64,000 nt of DNA from Streptomyces smyrnaeus (GTDB taxonomy: Bacteria > Actinomycetota > Actinomycetes > Streptomycetales > Streptomycetaceae): contig NZ_JAFFZM010000010.1 in NCBI RefSeq assembly GCF_017676345.1, positions 186,001-250,000 of the forward strand. Reading direction: 5' to 3'. Under the pieces are notes generated by a model, which worked only from the letters and a program-made list of their open reading frames with translations, was not told where the DNA came from and did not search any database. A program made the position numbers and the translations under genes. Below, piece by piece: positions 42,471 through 50,867 of the stretch. The first letter of the stretch is position 1; each line of letters begins with the position of its first letter.

Positions 42471-43169
42471 ATGGGAAGCGAGCCGTACGCCGGCCGAACG
42501 GCCTGGAGGGTGAAGACCCCCGGCACGGCGGAGACCCTTGTCGCCGTGCGCGGTTGTCTTCCGACCGCCGCGGTGGCCGTCGACGCGCGCGGCACCGTGG
42601 CGCACTGGAGCGCCGGAGCGCGGGCGCTGTTCGGACACCGCCGCAAAGACGCGCTGGGCGCAGCCGCCGGCGAACTGCTGCCGGTGACCGGCGCCTTGAA
42701 CGCCGCCGCGCGCCCCGGTGACCACCACTGGCTCGCCGGCATCGGGGATCTGGCGGGGTCCGGCGAGGCGATGGCGGGCCGTGCCCGCGTGCCAGCGCCC
42801 GGCGGTGCCCGTGCGGACGTGCTGTGGTGGGGCTACCCCATGGCGGCACCCGCGCCCTTCCGGCTGCTGGTGCTGGCCACCGGGGCCGCGCGGCTCCAAC
42901 GGCAGCGGGCGCTGCGCGGTACCCGCGTCGTGCCCGGCTTCGGCCCGTACGGCTGGTTCCCCGAGGGGGCCGACCTTGGCGGGCGGCTGCCGCGGATGCT
43001 GGGCCGTGCGGAGCCTCAGGTGGTGGCCCCGGTGCTCGCGCGGATACGGGAACTCGGCTGCCCGGTGGTGGAGGTGCACCGTCCCGTCGACCGGGACGAT
43101 CCGGCGCTCACGGTGCTGAATGCGCAGGTCAGCGGAGGGTGTGCGGAGCGTTCTCACCCGCCGGAGTGA
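42471..43169 (+). CDS. PAS-domain protein resembling the front end of a PP2C phosphatase
   Basis: 232 residues from the ATG at 42471, with GGGAGAGAGG upstream. A PAS domain is visible at about residues 33-70 (AVAVDARGTVAHWSAGARALFGHRRKDALG), followed by a second sensor-like region containing ADVLWWGYPM. From memory this layout is the N-terminus of Streptomyces PAS-GAF-SpoIIE phosphatases. Here the protein stops before any GAF or phosphatase domain, and the final ~20 residues look unrelated. It may be a truncated relic or a stand-alone sensor. No partner gene is adjacent. Confidence 0.65.
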   Translation: MGSEPYAGRTAWRVKTPGTAETLVAVRGCLPTAAVAVDARGTVAHWSAGARALFGHRRKDALGAAAGELLPVTGALNAAARPGDHHWLAGIGDLAGSGEAMAGRARVPAPGGARADVLWWGYPMAAPAPFRLLVLATGAARLQRQRALRGTRVVPGFGPYGWFPEGADLGGRLPRMLGRAEPQVVAPVLARIRELGCPVVEVHRPVDRDDPALTVLNAQVSGGCAERSHPPE

Positions 43170-43243
43170 AAACGAGTGGTGTGGACCAGTGGAGTTATCC
43201 ACAGGGGTGTCCTGGCGCTTGGCTACCGCGTAACGTGCCGCGC

Positions 43244-44077
43244 ATGAAGATCCTCATCAGCGCCGACATGGAGGGCGCAACGGGAGTCACCTGGCCGGCC
43301 GACGTCCTGCCGGGCACGCCGCAGTGGGAGCGCTGCCGGTCGATGTTCACCTCGGACGTCGACGCCGCCGTCCGGGGCTTCTTCGAGGCAGGCGCTGACG
43401 AGGTGCTGATCAACGAGGCGCACTGGACGATGCGCAACCTCCTGCTGGAGAAGCTGGACGAACGGGCCGAGATGATCACCGGCCGGCACAAGTCGCTGTC
43501 GATGGTCGAGGGCATCCAGCACGGCGACGTGGACGGCGTCGCCTATATCGGCTACCACACCGGCGCAGGCAGCGAAGGCGTCCTCGCCCACACCTACCTC
43601 GCCAACTCCCTGACCGGGGTGTGGGCCGACGGCGTACGGGCCAGTGAGGGGTGCCTCAACACGCTGGTGGCCACCGAGTTCGGCGTACCCGTCATCCTGG
43701 TGACCGGTGACGACCGCACCGTCGAGGACGCCAAGGGCTACGCACCCGAGGCGCTGGGCGTCGCCGTCAAGGACCATGTGTCGCGGTACGCCGCGGTCTG
43801 CCGGCCCCCGGCCCGCACCGCCGCCGACATCCGGGAAGCGGCCCGCCGCGCCGCGCCGCTGGCGGTGCGCCGCACCCCGCCCGAGCCCGAACCGCACACC
43901 GTCGAGATCGAGTTCGACGCGGAGCACCTGGTCGGGGCCGCCACCGTCGTGCCCGGCGTGGAGCGCACGGGTGAACGCCGGGTGGCCTACACCGCGCCCA
44001 GCGCCTACGAGACGATCCGCTGCTTCAAGGCGGTCACGACCGTCGTCTCCGCCGCGGTGGAGGAGCAGTATGGCTGA
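43244..44077 (+). CDS. M55-family D-aminopeptidase (DppA-like)
   Basis: 277 residues from the ATG at 43244. The zinc ligands of the DppA family are all visible: Asp/Glu in SADMEGATG (residues 7-9), His in NEAHWTMRN, His in GYHTGAGS, and the Glu in RASEGCLN. These self-compartmentalising peptidases cleave D-amino-acid-containing peptides such as cell-wall D-Ala-D-Ala. It is the first of four tightly packed genes; its stop overlaps the next ATG by eight bases. Confidence 0.92.
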   Translation: MKILISADMEGATGVTWPADVLPGTPQWERCRSMFTSDVDAAVRGFFEAGADEVLINEAHWTMRNLLLEKLDERAEMITGRHKSLSMVEGIQHGDVDGVAYIGYHTGAGSEGVLAHTYLANSLTGVWADGVRASEGCLNTLVATEFGVPVILVTGDDRTVEDAKGYAPEALGVAVKDHVSRYAAVCRPPARTAADIREAARRAAPLAVRRTPPEPEPHTVEIEFDAEHLVGAATVVPGVERTGERRVAYTAPSAYETIRCFKAVTTVVSAAVEEQYG

Positions 44078-45506
44078 GCTGACCGAGCAGTCCGCGTCGA
44101 GAAAACCGGAAGAGAGCACGATGACGCCTGGGCCACGGCAGAGCCACCTCGACGCGCAGGTCTTCGAGGAGGTGGTGCGGGCGACCTCGGAGCTGATCCG
44201 CCTGGACACCACCAACCGCGGCGGCGGCGAGGGCAACGAGCGCGCTGCCGCCGAGTACGTCGCCTCCGGACTCGCCGACGCGGGCATCGAGCCGCGGCTG
44301 CTGGAGAAGAAGGCCGGACGGACCAATGTGGTGGCCAGGATCGAGGGCACCGATCCCACCGCGGGGGCGCTGCTGCTGCACGGCCATCTCGATGTGGTCC
44401 CGGCCGAGCCCGCCGACTGGACCGTGCACCCCTTCTCCGGCGAGGTCCGGGACGGTGTGGTGTGGGGCCGGGGCGCCATCGACATGAAGAACGCCGACGC
44501 GATGGCACTGAGCCTGGTGCGCGCCTGGGCCCGCGCGGGGGTCCGGCCGCCCCGCGACATCGTCCTCGCCTTCACCGCCGACGAGGAGGACAGCGCGGAG
44601 TTCGGCTCGGACTTCCTGGTGCGGGAGCACCCCGAGCTGTTCGAGGGCTGCACCGAAGGCATCAGCGAGTCCGGCGCCTTCACCTTCCACGCCGGGCCGG
44701 GCATGCGGCTCTACCCCGTGGCGGCGGGGGAGCGCGGCACCGCCTGGCTCGAACTGACCGCACACGGCAGGGCCGGTCACGGCTCCAAGGTCAACCACCA
44801 CAACGCGGTCAGCCGCCTCGCCGCCGCCGTCCACCGCATCGGTGAGCACCAATGGCCCGTACGGCTCACCCCCACCGTGCGGGCCGCGCTCGCCCGCCTC
44901 GCCGAACTGCACGGGCTGCGGCCGCTCGGCCCCGACGCGCAGGACGCCGAGGTGGACGCGCTGCTCGCCCAGCTCGGCCCGGCCGCCGCGCTGATCGAGC
45001 CGACCGTGCGCAACAGCGCCAACCCGACCGTCCTGGAGGCCGGTTACAAGGTCAATGTGATCCCCGGGACGGCCAAGGCGCGGGTGGACGGCCGGATGCT
45101 GCCCGGCGCCGAAGAGGAGTTCCACGCCACCCTCGACACCCTCACCGGCCCCGATGTGCGCTGGGAGTTCCAGCACCGCGAGATCCCGCTCCAAGCGCCC
45201 GTGGACTCCCCGCTGTTCGCCGCCATGGGCGAAGCCCTCGAACACTTCGATCCGGGCGCACACGCGGTGCCGTACTGCATGTCGGGCGGCACCGACGCCA
45301 AGCAGTTCTCCCGGCTCGGCATCGTCGGCTACGGCTTCACCCCTCTCAAGCTGCCCGAGGGCTTCGACTACCAGGCGCTGTTCCACGGCGTCGACGAGCG
45401 GGTGCCCGTCGAGGCCCTGCACTTCGGCGTCCGCGTCCTGGACCGCACCCTGCTCGGCACCGCCACCGCCACCGACCGCGACGCGACCACCCCGTCAGGA
45501 GGCTGA
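44070..45506 (+). CDS. M20-family metallopeptidase
   Basis: 478 residues from the ATG at 44070, with GGAGGAG upstream. It is a dinuclear-zinc peptidase: LLHGHLDVVP (His, then Asp), WGRGAIDMKN (bridging Asp), FTADEEDSAEFGS (Glu base and ligand), AHGRAGHGSK in the dimerisation domain and the C-terminal YCMSGGTDAKQF. The subgroup (M20/M25/M40) includes carboxypeptidases and dipeptidases. Together with the neighbouring M55 and S9 enzymes it points to stepwise degradation of unusual peptides. The first ~18 residues are a loose extension; an ATG at residue 18 is an alternative start. Confidence 0.92.
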   Translation: MAELTEQSASRKPEESTMTPGPRQSHLDAQVFEEVVRATSELIRLDTTNRGGGEGNERAAAEYVASGLADAGIEPRLLEKKAGRTNVVARIEGTDPTAGALLLHGHLDVVPAEPADWTVHPFSGEVRDGVVWGRGAIDMKNADAMALSLVRAWARAGVRPPRDIVLAFTADEEDSAEFGSDFLVREHPELFEGCTEGISESGAFTFHAGPGMRLYPVAAGERGTAWLELTAHGRAGHGSKVNHHNAVSRLAAAVHRIGEHQWPVRLTPTVRAALARLAELHGLRPLGPDAQDAEVDALLAQLGPAAALIEPTVRNSANPTVLEAGYKVNVIPGTAKARVDGRMLPGAEEEFHATLDTLTGPDVRWEFQHREIPLQAPVDSPLFAAMGEALEHFDPGAHAVPYCMSGGTDAKQFSRLGIVGYGFTPLKLPEGFDYQALFHGVDERVPVEALHFGVRVLDRTLLGTATATDRDATTPSGG

Positions 45507-45511
45507 CCCTC

Positions 45512-47557
45512 ATGACCGTCCAGGCCCCCTACGGCACCTGGCCCTCACCGATCGACGCTGGAACCGTCGCCGCGCACGACGGGCGGCCCGAGTTCCTCGG
45601 CTCCGTCGGCGAGGAACTGTGGTGGACCGAGCCGCGCCCCGAGGAAGGCGGGCGCCGCGCTCTGCTGCGGCTCGCGGCCGACGGGCGACACCCCCCGGTC
45701 AGTGTGCTGCCCGCGCCGTGGAACGTGCGCAACCGCGTGATCGAGTACGGCGGTCTGCCCTGGGCCGGCGCACCCCGGAGCGAGGGTGGGCCGCTGATCG
45801 TCTTCACCCACTTCGCCGACCAGCGGCTCTACGCGCTGGAACCCGACGCCCCCGACGCCCGCCCCCGGCCGCTCACCCCGCTGTCGGAGGTCACCGACGG
45901 CGGGCTGCGCTGGTGCGACCCGGTGGTGCTTCCCGAGCGCGGCGAAGCGTGGTGCGTGCTGGAGGAGTTCACCGGGGAGGGGCCCACCGACGTGCGCCGG
46001 GTGCTGGCCGCCGTGCCGTTGGACGGCTCGGCCGCCGAGGACCGCGGGCGGGTGCGGGAGCTGACCGGGGACGGGGACCGGTTCCTGACCGGGCCGCGGC
46101 TCTCCCCGGACGGCCGCCGCCTGGCCTGGCTGGCCTGGGACCATCCCGCCATGCCCTGGGACGGCACCCGTGCCATGACCGCGCGGATCCGGGACGACGG
46201 CACGCTGGAGACCCCGCGCGCGGTCGCCGGCGGGCGCGAGGAGTCGGTGGCGCAGGCCGAGTTCTCCACCGACGGCTCGCTGCTGATCGCCTCGGACTCC
46301 AGCGGCTGGTGGAACCTCCAGCGGGTGGACGTCGAAGCCGCCGAGACGGCCGAGGCCACCGAGCCGGGCCGGGGCCCCGTCGTACCGCGGGTGCCGCTGT
46401 GCCCCCGCGAGGAAGAGTTCGCCGGCGCCGCATGGAAGATCGGCCAGCGCTGGTTCGCACCGCTGCCCGGCGGGCTGGTGGCCGCACTGCACGGGCGCGG
46501 CGCACAGCGGCTCGGCGTGCTCGACCCGGAGACGGGGGAACTGGTCGACGCGGCCGGGCCCTGGACCGAGTGGGCACCCTTCCTCGCCGTCATCGACTCC
46601 CGCGTCACCGGTGTCGCCGCCAGCCCCCGCACCTCCCACGAGATCGTCGAGCTGGACACCCGCACGGGCCACACCGTCGTACTGGCCTCCCACCACAAGG
46701 ACCATGTGGACCCGGCCTACTACCCGGAACCGCAGATCCGCACCTTCACCGGGCCCGACGGCCGCGACATCCACGCCCACATCTACCCGCCGCACCACCC
46801 CGACCACACGGCCCCGGCCGGCGAACTGCCGCCGTACGTGGTGTGGGTGCACGGCGGGCCCACCAGCCGCGCCCCTCTGGTGCTCGACCTGGAGATCGCC
46901 TACTTCACCTCGCGCGGCATCGGCGTGGCGGAGGTCAACTACGGCGGCTCCACCGGTTACGGGAGGGAGTACCGCAACCGGCTGCGGCAGCAGTGGGGCG
47001 TCGTCGACGTCGAGGACTGCGCCGCGGTCGCCCGCACCCTCGCCCGCGAGGGCACCGCGGACCCGGCGCGGCTGGCCATCCGGGGCGGCAGCGCGGGCGG
47101 TTGGACCAGCGCCGCCTCGCTCACCTCACCCCTCGCGGAGGGGCTGTACGCCTGCGGCACCGTCACCTACCCCATCCTCGACCTGACGGGCTGGGCCACG
47201 GGGGAGACCCACGACTTCGAGTCGCAGTATCTGGAATCCCTGGTCGGCCCGCTCTCCGAGGTACCGGGCAGATACCGCGAGCGCTCCCCACTGCACCAGG
47301 CGCAGCGGGTCGCCGTTCCCTTCCTGCTGCTCCAGGGGCTCGACGATGTGATCTGCCCGCCCGTGCAGTGCGAGCGTTTCCTCGAACAGGTCAAGGGCAG
47401 AGGGGTCAGCCACGCCTACCTCGCCTTCGAGGGGGAGGGACACGGCTTCCGCAGAGCCGACACCATCGTGCGCGCGGTGGAGGCCGAACTGTCGCTGTAC
47501 TCCCACACCTTCGGCCTGCGCCGCGAGGACGTCCCCCCGCTGGAACTGCGCTCATGA
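45512..47557 (+). CDS. S9-family prolyl oligopeptidase-type peptidase
   Basis: 681 residues from the ATG at 45512, five bases after the M20 stop, with CAGGAGG upstream. The N-terminal ~400 residues are beta-propeller-like, and the C-terminal alpha/beta hydrolase domain has the nucleophile Ser527 in RGGSAGGW, an acidic residue in GLDDVICPP (611/612) and His644 in EGHGF. No signal peptide is seen, so it acts in the cytoplasm on short peptides, often with acylaminoacyl- or dipeptidyl-peptidase specificity. It ends with an ATGA overlap into the DinB-like gene. Confidence 0.92.
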   Translation: MTVQAPYGTWPSPIDAGTVAAHDGRPEFLGSVGEELWWTEPRPEEGGRRALLRLAADGRHPPVSVLPAPWNVRNRVIEYGGLPWAGAPRSEGGPLIVFTHFADQRLYALEPDAPDARPRPLTPLSEVTDGGLRWCDPVVLPERGEAWCVLEEFTGEGPTDVRRVLAAVPLDGSAAEDRGRVRELTGDGDRFLTGPRLSPDGRRLAWLAWDHPAMPWDGTRAMTARIRDDGTLETPRAVAGGREESVAQAEFSTDGSLLIASDSSGWWNLQRVDVEAAETAEATEPGRGPVVPRVPLCPREEEFAGAAWKIGQRWFAPLPGGLVAALHGRGAQRLGVLDPETGELVDAAGPWTEWAPFLAVIDSRVTGVAASPRTSHEIVELDTRTGHTVVLASHHKDHVDPAYYPEPQIRTFTGPDGRDIHAHIYPPHHPDHTAPAGELPPYVVWVHGGPTSRAPLVLDLEIAYFTSRGIGVAEVNYGGSTGYGREYRNRLRQQWGVVDVEDCAAVARTLAREGTADPARLAIRGGSAGGWTSAASLTSPLAEGLYACGTVTYPILDLTGWATGETHDFESQYLESLVGPLSEVPGRYRERSPLHQAQRVAVPFLLLQGLDDVICPPVQCERFLEQVKGRGVSHAYLAFEGEGHGFRRADTIVRAVEAELSLYSHTFGLRREDVPPLELRS

Positions 47558-48087
47558 GCATGCCGCCGCTCCCCGAGTCGGAGCCCGCTCCGACCCTTGC
47601 CGACCCGCACGAACTGCTGGAGGGCTATCTCGACCACTACCGCCGCACCCTGTTGCGCAAGGCGGCAGCCCTGTCCGAGGAGGAGCTGCGCTCCACCCAC
47701 CTCCCCTCGGGGTGGACCCCGCTGGAGCTGATCCGGCATCTTCAGTACGTCGAACAGCGCTGGCTGAACTGGGGCTTCGCGGCCGAGCAGGTCCCCGACC
47801 CGTGGGGCGACCGGCGCTCGGGGGATGTGCGGGACCGCTGGCACGTGCCCGAGGGGATGAGCACCCAGCAGGTGCTCGACGCCTTCCATGCGCAGTGCGA
47901 CCGCTCCCGGCAGGTCACGGCGGCCGCACGGCTCGAGGAACGTGCCGCGGTCGGTGGCCGCTTCCCCACCGAGGAGGAGGCCCCGACCCTCGCCTGGACC
48001 CTCTTCCATCTGCTGCAGGAGTACGCGCGGCACGTCGGTCAGCTCGATGTAGCCGTGGAGCTGGCGGGCGGTGGCACAGGGGAGTAA
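47554..48087 (+). CDS. DinB/mycothiol-dependent-type protein (DUF664)
   Basis: 177 residues from the ATG at 47554, which overlaps the S9 stop by four bases. It belongs to the DinB four-helix fold of the DUF664 (PF04978) branch: DHYRRTLLRKAAALSEEELRSTHLPSGWTPLE, IRHLQYVEQRW and HLLQEYARHVGQLDV, whose histidines would bind the metal ion. Several relatives are mycothiol-dependent transferases or hydrolases. Its coupling to peptidases suggests detoxification or conjugation of a peptide product, which is an inference. Confidence 0.85.
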   Translation: MSMPPLPESEPAPTLADPHELLEGYLDHYRRTLLRKAAALSEEELRSTHLPSGWTPLELIRHLQYVEQRWLNWGFAAEQVPDPWGDRRSGDVRDRWHVPEGMSTQQVLDAFHAQCDRSRQVTAAARLEERAAVGGRFPTEEEAPTLAWTLFHLLQEYARHVGQLDVAVELAGGGTGE

Positions 48088-48124
48088 CACGGAAGGGCAA
48101 CCGCACGGGCAGAACGGGGGACTC

Positions 48125-48718
48125 ATGGTTTCGGCAACGTGCCGGAGGGCGGGCGAGGTGGGGAAGCACGGCGGGGCGAAGAGGAGACCGGCTCCGGTCA
48201 CGGCGGTGCGGATTCGGCGTATGGCCGGTCTCGCCGCGCTGGCCGCGCTCTGTGTGCCGGCTGTGGCCGGCTGCGGTGATTCCGACGAGGACGCCGACAG
48301 CGCCAAGCCGCCGGCCTCGGGCGCGGCCAAGAGCCCTGCTGCCAGCTCGGCCGGTCCGTCCCCCACCGTGACAGCGGCTGACGGGAGCGACCACGAGGCC
48401 TGCTCGGACGGAAACTGCGAGATCGCGGTGTCCGAACCGGTGACGATCCGCTTCAAGATCGCGGGAAAGCCCGCCAAACTGTCCCTGACCGAGGTCGGCA
48501 AGAACCGGGTCGCCTACAAGGTGACCTCCGGCAGCGGAAGAACGAGCGGCGAGGCGAGCGGTAAGGGCAGCGGCTGCACAGCCGTCTTCCGCAGCGGCGG
48601 CAGCAGCAGCTCGTGCGGCGGGGTGGGCGGGGCGCCCGACAAGGTGGACGGCGCGGTCGTGTTGCAGGTGGCGGCAGGGGCCGACGGCACCGCGATGCTG
48701 CGCCTCGTCTCGGACTGA
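48125..48718 (+). CDS. Small secreted lipoprotein
   Basis: 197 residues from the ATG at 48125 (GGGGGA upstream). A lipobox (VAGC, about residue 48) follows a hydrophobic core after Arg-Arg-Met, so the ATG at residue 33 (48221) may be the true start of the signal peptide. After cleavage the protein is Ser/Ala/Pro/Thr-rich, then has a conserved SDGNCEIAVSEPVTIRFK beta-rich domain with two further cysteines. I do not recognise a characterised family. It starts 37 nt after the DinB gene but probably has its own promoter. Confidence 0.75.
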   Translation: MVSATCRRAGEVGKHGGAKRRPAPVTAVRIRRMAGLAALAALCVPAVAGCGDSDEDADSAKPPASGAAKSPAASSAGPSPTVTAADGSDHEACSDGNCEIAVSEPVTIRFKIAGKPAKLSLTEVGKNRVAYKVTSGSGRTSGEASGKGSGCTAVFRSGGSSSSCGGVGGAPDKVDGAVVLQVAAGADGTAMLRLVSD

Positions 48719-48738
48719 GACGGGGGGACGGTCCGGGG

Positions 48739-49704
48739 TCACAGGCCGGCGACATCCGCCAGGGTCCGGGCCTGGCGCAGCAGCGCGATGCTGTCCTCCA
48801 GGTCGTCGTCCTCGTCGACCGACCACAGCGCGTATTCGACATGGCGCGCCATCGACCAGGCGCGTACCCGGTCGGTGTCCTCTCCGAGCGCGTCGGCGAG
48901 CAGCGCCGTGCGGTGGCGGAGCACGCGGTGCGGGTCGGGGTGCTCGAAGGGGTCGTCGACCTGTTCGAGCAGAGGCCAGGGATCGAAGGCGGGGTCGCCG
49001 GTCATCGGCTTGGCGTCGATGGCCAGCCACGGAGCGCGCCTGGCTGCCAGCAGGTTGCCGGGGTTGAAATCTCCGTGCAGCAGGACCTCGCGCCGGGCGG
49101 AGCGCGGCAGTTCGCGGAACAGCTCGGCGGCCAGCCGGTAGAGCCCCGTGTCGAGCTGCGGGGGCCAGTCGCGGGCGGCCTGCCGCTCGGCGAGGTCGGC
49201 CCAGGTGGCGGTCGTGTCCGCGACCGGGCCCACGCCGAGCGCGGTCGCCTCGGCCGGGTCCGCGTCCCACAGCCGGCGGAGCACGTCTGCTGCCATGAGC
49301 AGCCGTTCGTCGGCCGGAAGGTGGTCGGCGCCGCCCAGTTCGGTGCCGGGCTCCACACGCTCCAGCAGCAGCGCGAAGAGTTCCGCGTCCTGCTCCAGCA
49401 CCCGTACGGCACCGTTCCCGTCCCACAGGCGGAGGGCGGCGCCCTCGGTGCGGGCCTCCGGGTGTGGCCAGGTCAGTTTGAGTACGGCACGGGTGCCGTC
49501 CGGTCGCTCGGCGGGCGCCACCCAGGAGCAACTGCCCCCGTGGAAGGGGGTGCCCAGTCGCAGCTTCCAGCGCTCGCGCATCTGCTCCACCAGTGCGGGG
49601 AGCCCGGCCAGCCAGTCGCGGCCGTCGGCCGTATGGCTCATCTCGGTGAGCACGGGAAGGGTGGGAGGGAACAGGGCGGCAGAACTGGGGTCGGGCTCGG
49701 TCAC
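48739..49704 (-). CDS. Aminoglycoside/hydroxyurea phosphotransferase-like kinase
   Basis: 321 residues from the GTG at 49704. The kinase-like fold shows the catalytic loop H210-G-D-F-N-P-G-N and the metal-binding AIDAKPMTGDPAFDPWP, as in the APH(6)/hydroxyurea-kinase family (PF04655), which includes streptomycin 6-phosphotransferases. In a streptomycete such a gene may confer low-level self-resistance or phosphorylate an unrelated metabolite. No antibiotic gene cluster is next to it, so resistance is not claimed. A (GGCTGY)n tract precedes it. Confidence 0.82.
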   Translation of the reverse strand: MTEPDPSSAALFPPTLPVLTEMSHTADGRDWLAGLPALVEQMRERWKLRLGTPFHGGSCSWVAPAERPDGTRAVLKLTWPHPEARTEGAALRLWDGNGAVRVLEQDAELFALLLERVEPGTELGGADHLPADERLLMAADVLRRLWDADPAEATALGVGPVADTTATWADLAERQAARDWPPQLDTGLYRLAAELFRELPRSARREVLLHGDFNPGNLLAARRAPWLAIDAKPMTGDPAFDPWPLLEQVDDPFEHPDPHRVLRHRTALLADALGEDTDRVRAWSMARHVEYALWSVDEDDDLEDSIALLRQARTLADVAGL

Positions 49705-49727
49705 GTCACCATTCCAGGCGGTCTTGT

Positions 49728-49809
49728 GCGGCTGCGGCTGCGGCTTAGGCTGCGGTTCTGGCTGTGGCGGCGGCTGTGGCTGTGGCTGCGGTTCTGGCTG
49801 TGGCTGGGG
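49728..49809. repeat. Hexanucleotide (GGCTGY) tandem repeat
   Basis: About 13 units of GGCTGC/GGCTGT with GGTTCT and GGCTTA variants fill the space between the divergent kinase and phosphopantetheinyl transferase genes. A 20-bp block (49748-49767) recurs exactly at 49784-49803, so units were duplicated in six-unit steps. Read from the minus strand in the kinase frame it gives Pro-Gln repeats upstream of the GTG start. Confidence 0.85.
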
Positions 49810-49972
49810 CCGTATCTGTTGCTGTGGGCAGGCCTTGCAACGGTACGGCGCGGACCCCGGTTTCCCGAGTGGTTTTCGACCGCCCGCGGCCCGAGCCACC
49901 AGGGCCCTCCGGGGCTCCTGGAACGCGAGGGCGCGGCAGCGCCGCCGTCCCCCGTTCGGGTACGGTCGCGGC

Positions 49973-50665
49973 ATGACGAGCGTCGTACCCGGCATCGACG
50001 ATCCCGCCCGCTCTCCCGCCATCCATGTGCTCCGCGTCTCCGAGCACGCTGCCGAGACCAGGGCCTTTGGTGCGCTGGCACCGCTCTCGCAGGAGGAGCG
50101 GGAGCGTGCGGCGGCGTTCATCCGCCCTGTCGACCGTGAGCGCTATCTGGTGGCGCATCTGGCGTTGCGCAGGGAGCTGGGTGCGCTGCTGGAGCTGGAC
50201 CCGGCCGAGGTGCGGTTGACCCGTGCGGACTGCCCCGTGTGCGGGGGCCCGCACGGCAGACCGACCGTGCCCGGCGATCCGGTGCACTTCTCCCTCTCGC
50301 ACGCGGGGGATGTCGTGATGCTGGCGTTCGCCGCCGTGCCCGTGGGCGTGGACGTGGAGGAGTACCCGAGTGTCGCCTCCGCGCGCGAGACGATGACCGC
50401 GCTGCACCCCCGCGAGCAGGCCGAGCTGGCGGCGGTCGAGGACACCACCGCGTTGCCCGCCGTGTTCGCACGCTGCTGGACCCGGAAGGAGGCGTATCTC
50501 AAGGGCACGGGAACCGGGCTCGGCGAGGACCCTTCCGTCACGTATGTCAGCGCATTGGACGAGCCGGCGCCGGTCCCCGGCTGGCGCCTGACCGATCTTC
50601 CGGCACCCGCCGGTTACGCCGCCGCCGGCGCGCTGCGGCAGAGCACGACCCACGAGGCCGGGTGA
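49973..50665 (+). CDS. 4'-phosphopantetheinyl transferase, Sfp-type
   Basis: 230 residues from the ATG at 49973. Sfp-family marks are clear: FSLSHAGDVVMLAFA, VGVDVEEYPS (Mg-binding Asp and Glu) and RCWTRKEAYLKGTG. It transfers the phosphopantetheine arm of CoA to carrier proteins of polyketide or non-ribosomal peptide synthases, or of fatty acid synthase. No carrier protein or synthase gene is in the window, so it probably serves clusters elsewhere. It is divergent from the kinase gene. Confidence 0.88.
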   Translation: MTSVVPGIDDPARSPAIHVLRVSEHAAETRAFGALAPLSQEERERAAAFIRPVDRERYLVAHLALRRELGALLELDPAEVRLTRADCPVCGGPHGRPTVPGDPVHFSLSHAGDVVMLAFAAVPVGVDVEEYPSVASARETMTALHPREQAELAAVEDTTALPAVFARCWTRKEAYLKGTGTGLGEDPSVTYVSALDEPAPVPGWRLTDLPAPAGYAAAGALRQSTTHEAG

Positions 50666-50867
50666 GGGCAGCAGCGGTGCTGCGGTTTTCCGCAGGGTGC
50701 GGGCTGCGGGGAACCGGAAGGGGCCCGACGGCGACCCCCATACCGGCGGTGAATCCGGGTTCCTAGCGTAGCGGGCATCGGGGCTTCGACCCCGGGAAAC
50801 CGGCTCCGGGAGCGACCCGACGGCGGCGCCGCCGCTGTGCGGAGCCGCTGCCCGGCAGGCGTCACCC

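Noticed and set aside
48739-49704. Declaring a streptomycin resistance gene
   Set aside because: The family includes many kinases of unknown substrate and no antibiotic cluster is adjacent.
49728-49809. CRISPR-like repeat array
   Set aside because: The units are contiguous hexamers without spacers, and no cas genes are present.
49705-50121. N-terminal extension of the APH-like kinase through the Pro-Gln repeat
   Set aside because: The frame is open to 50121 but overlaps the phosphopantetheinyl transferase gene, and the kinase homology starts near the GTG at 49704. Kept as a possibility only.
49973-50665. Evidence of a polyketide or non-ribosomal peptide cluster
   Set aside because: A stand-alone phosphopantetheinyl transferase is common; no synthase or carrier gene is present.
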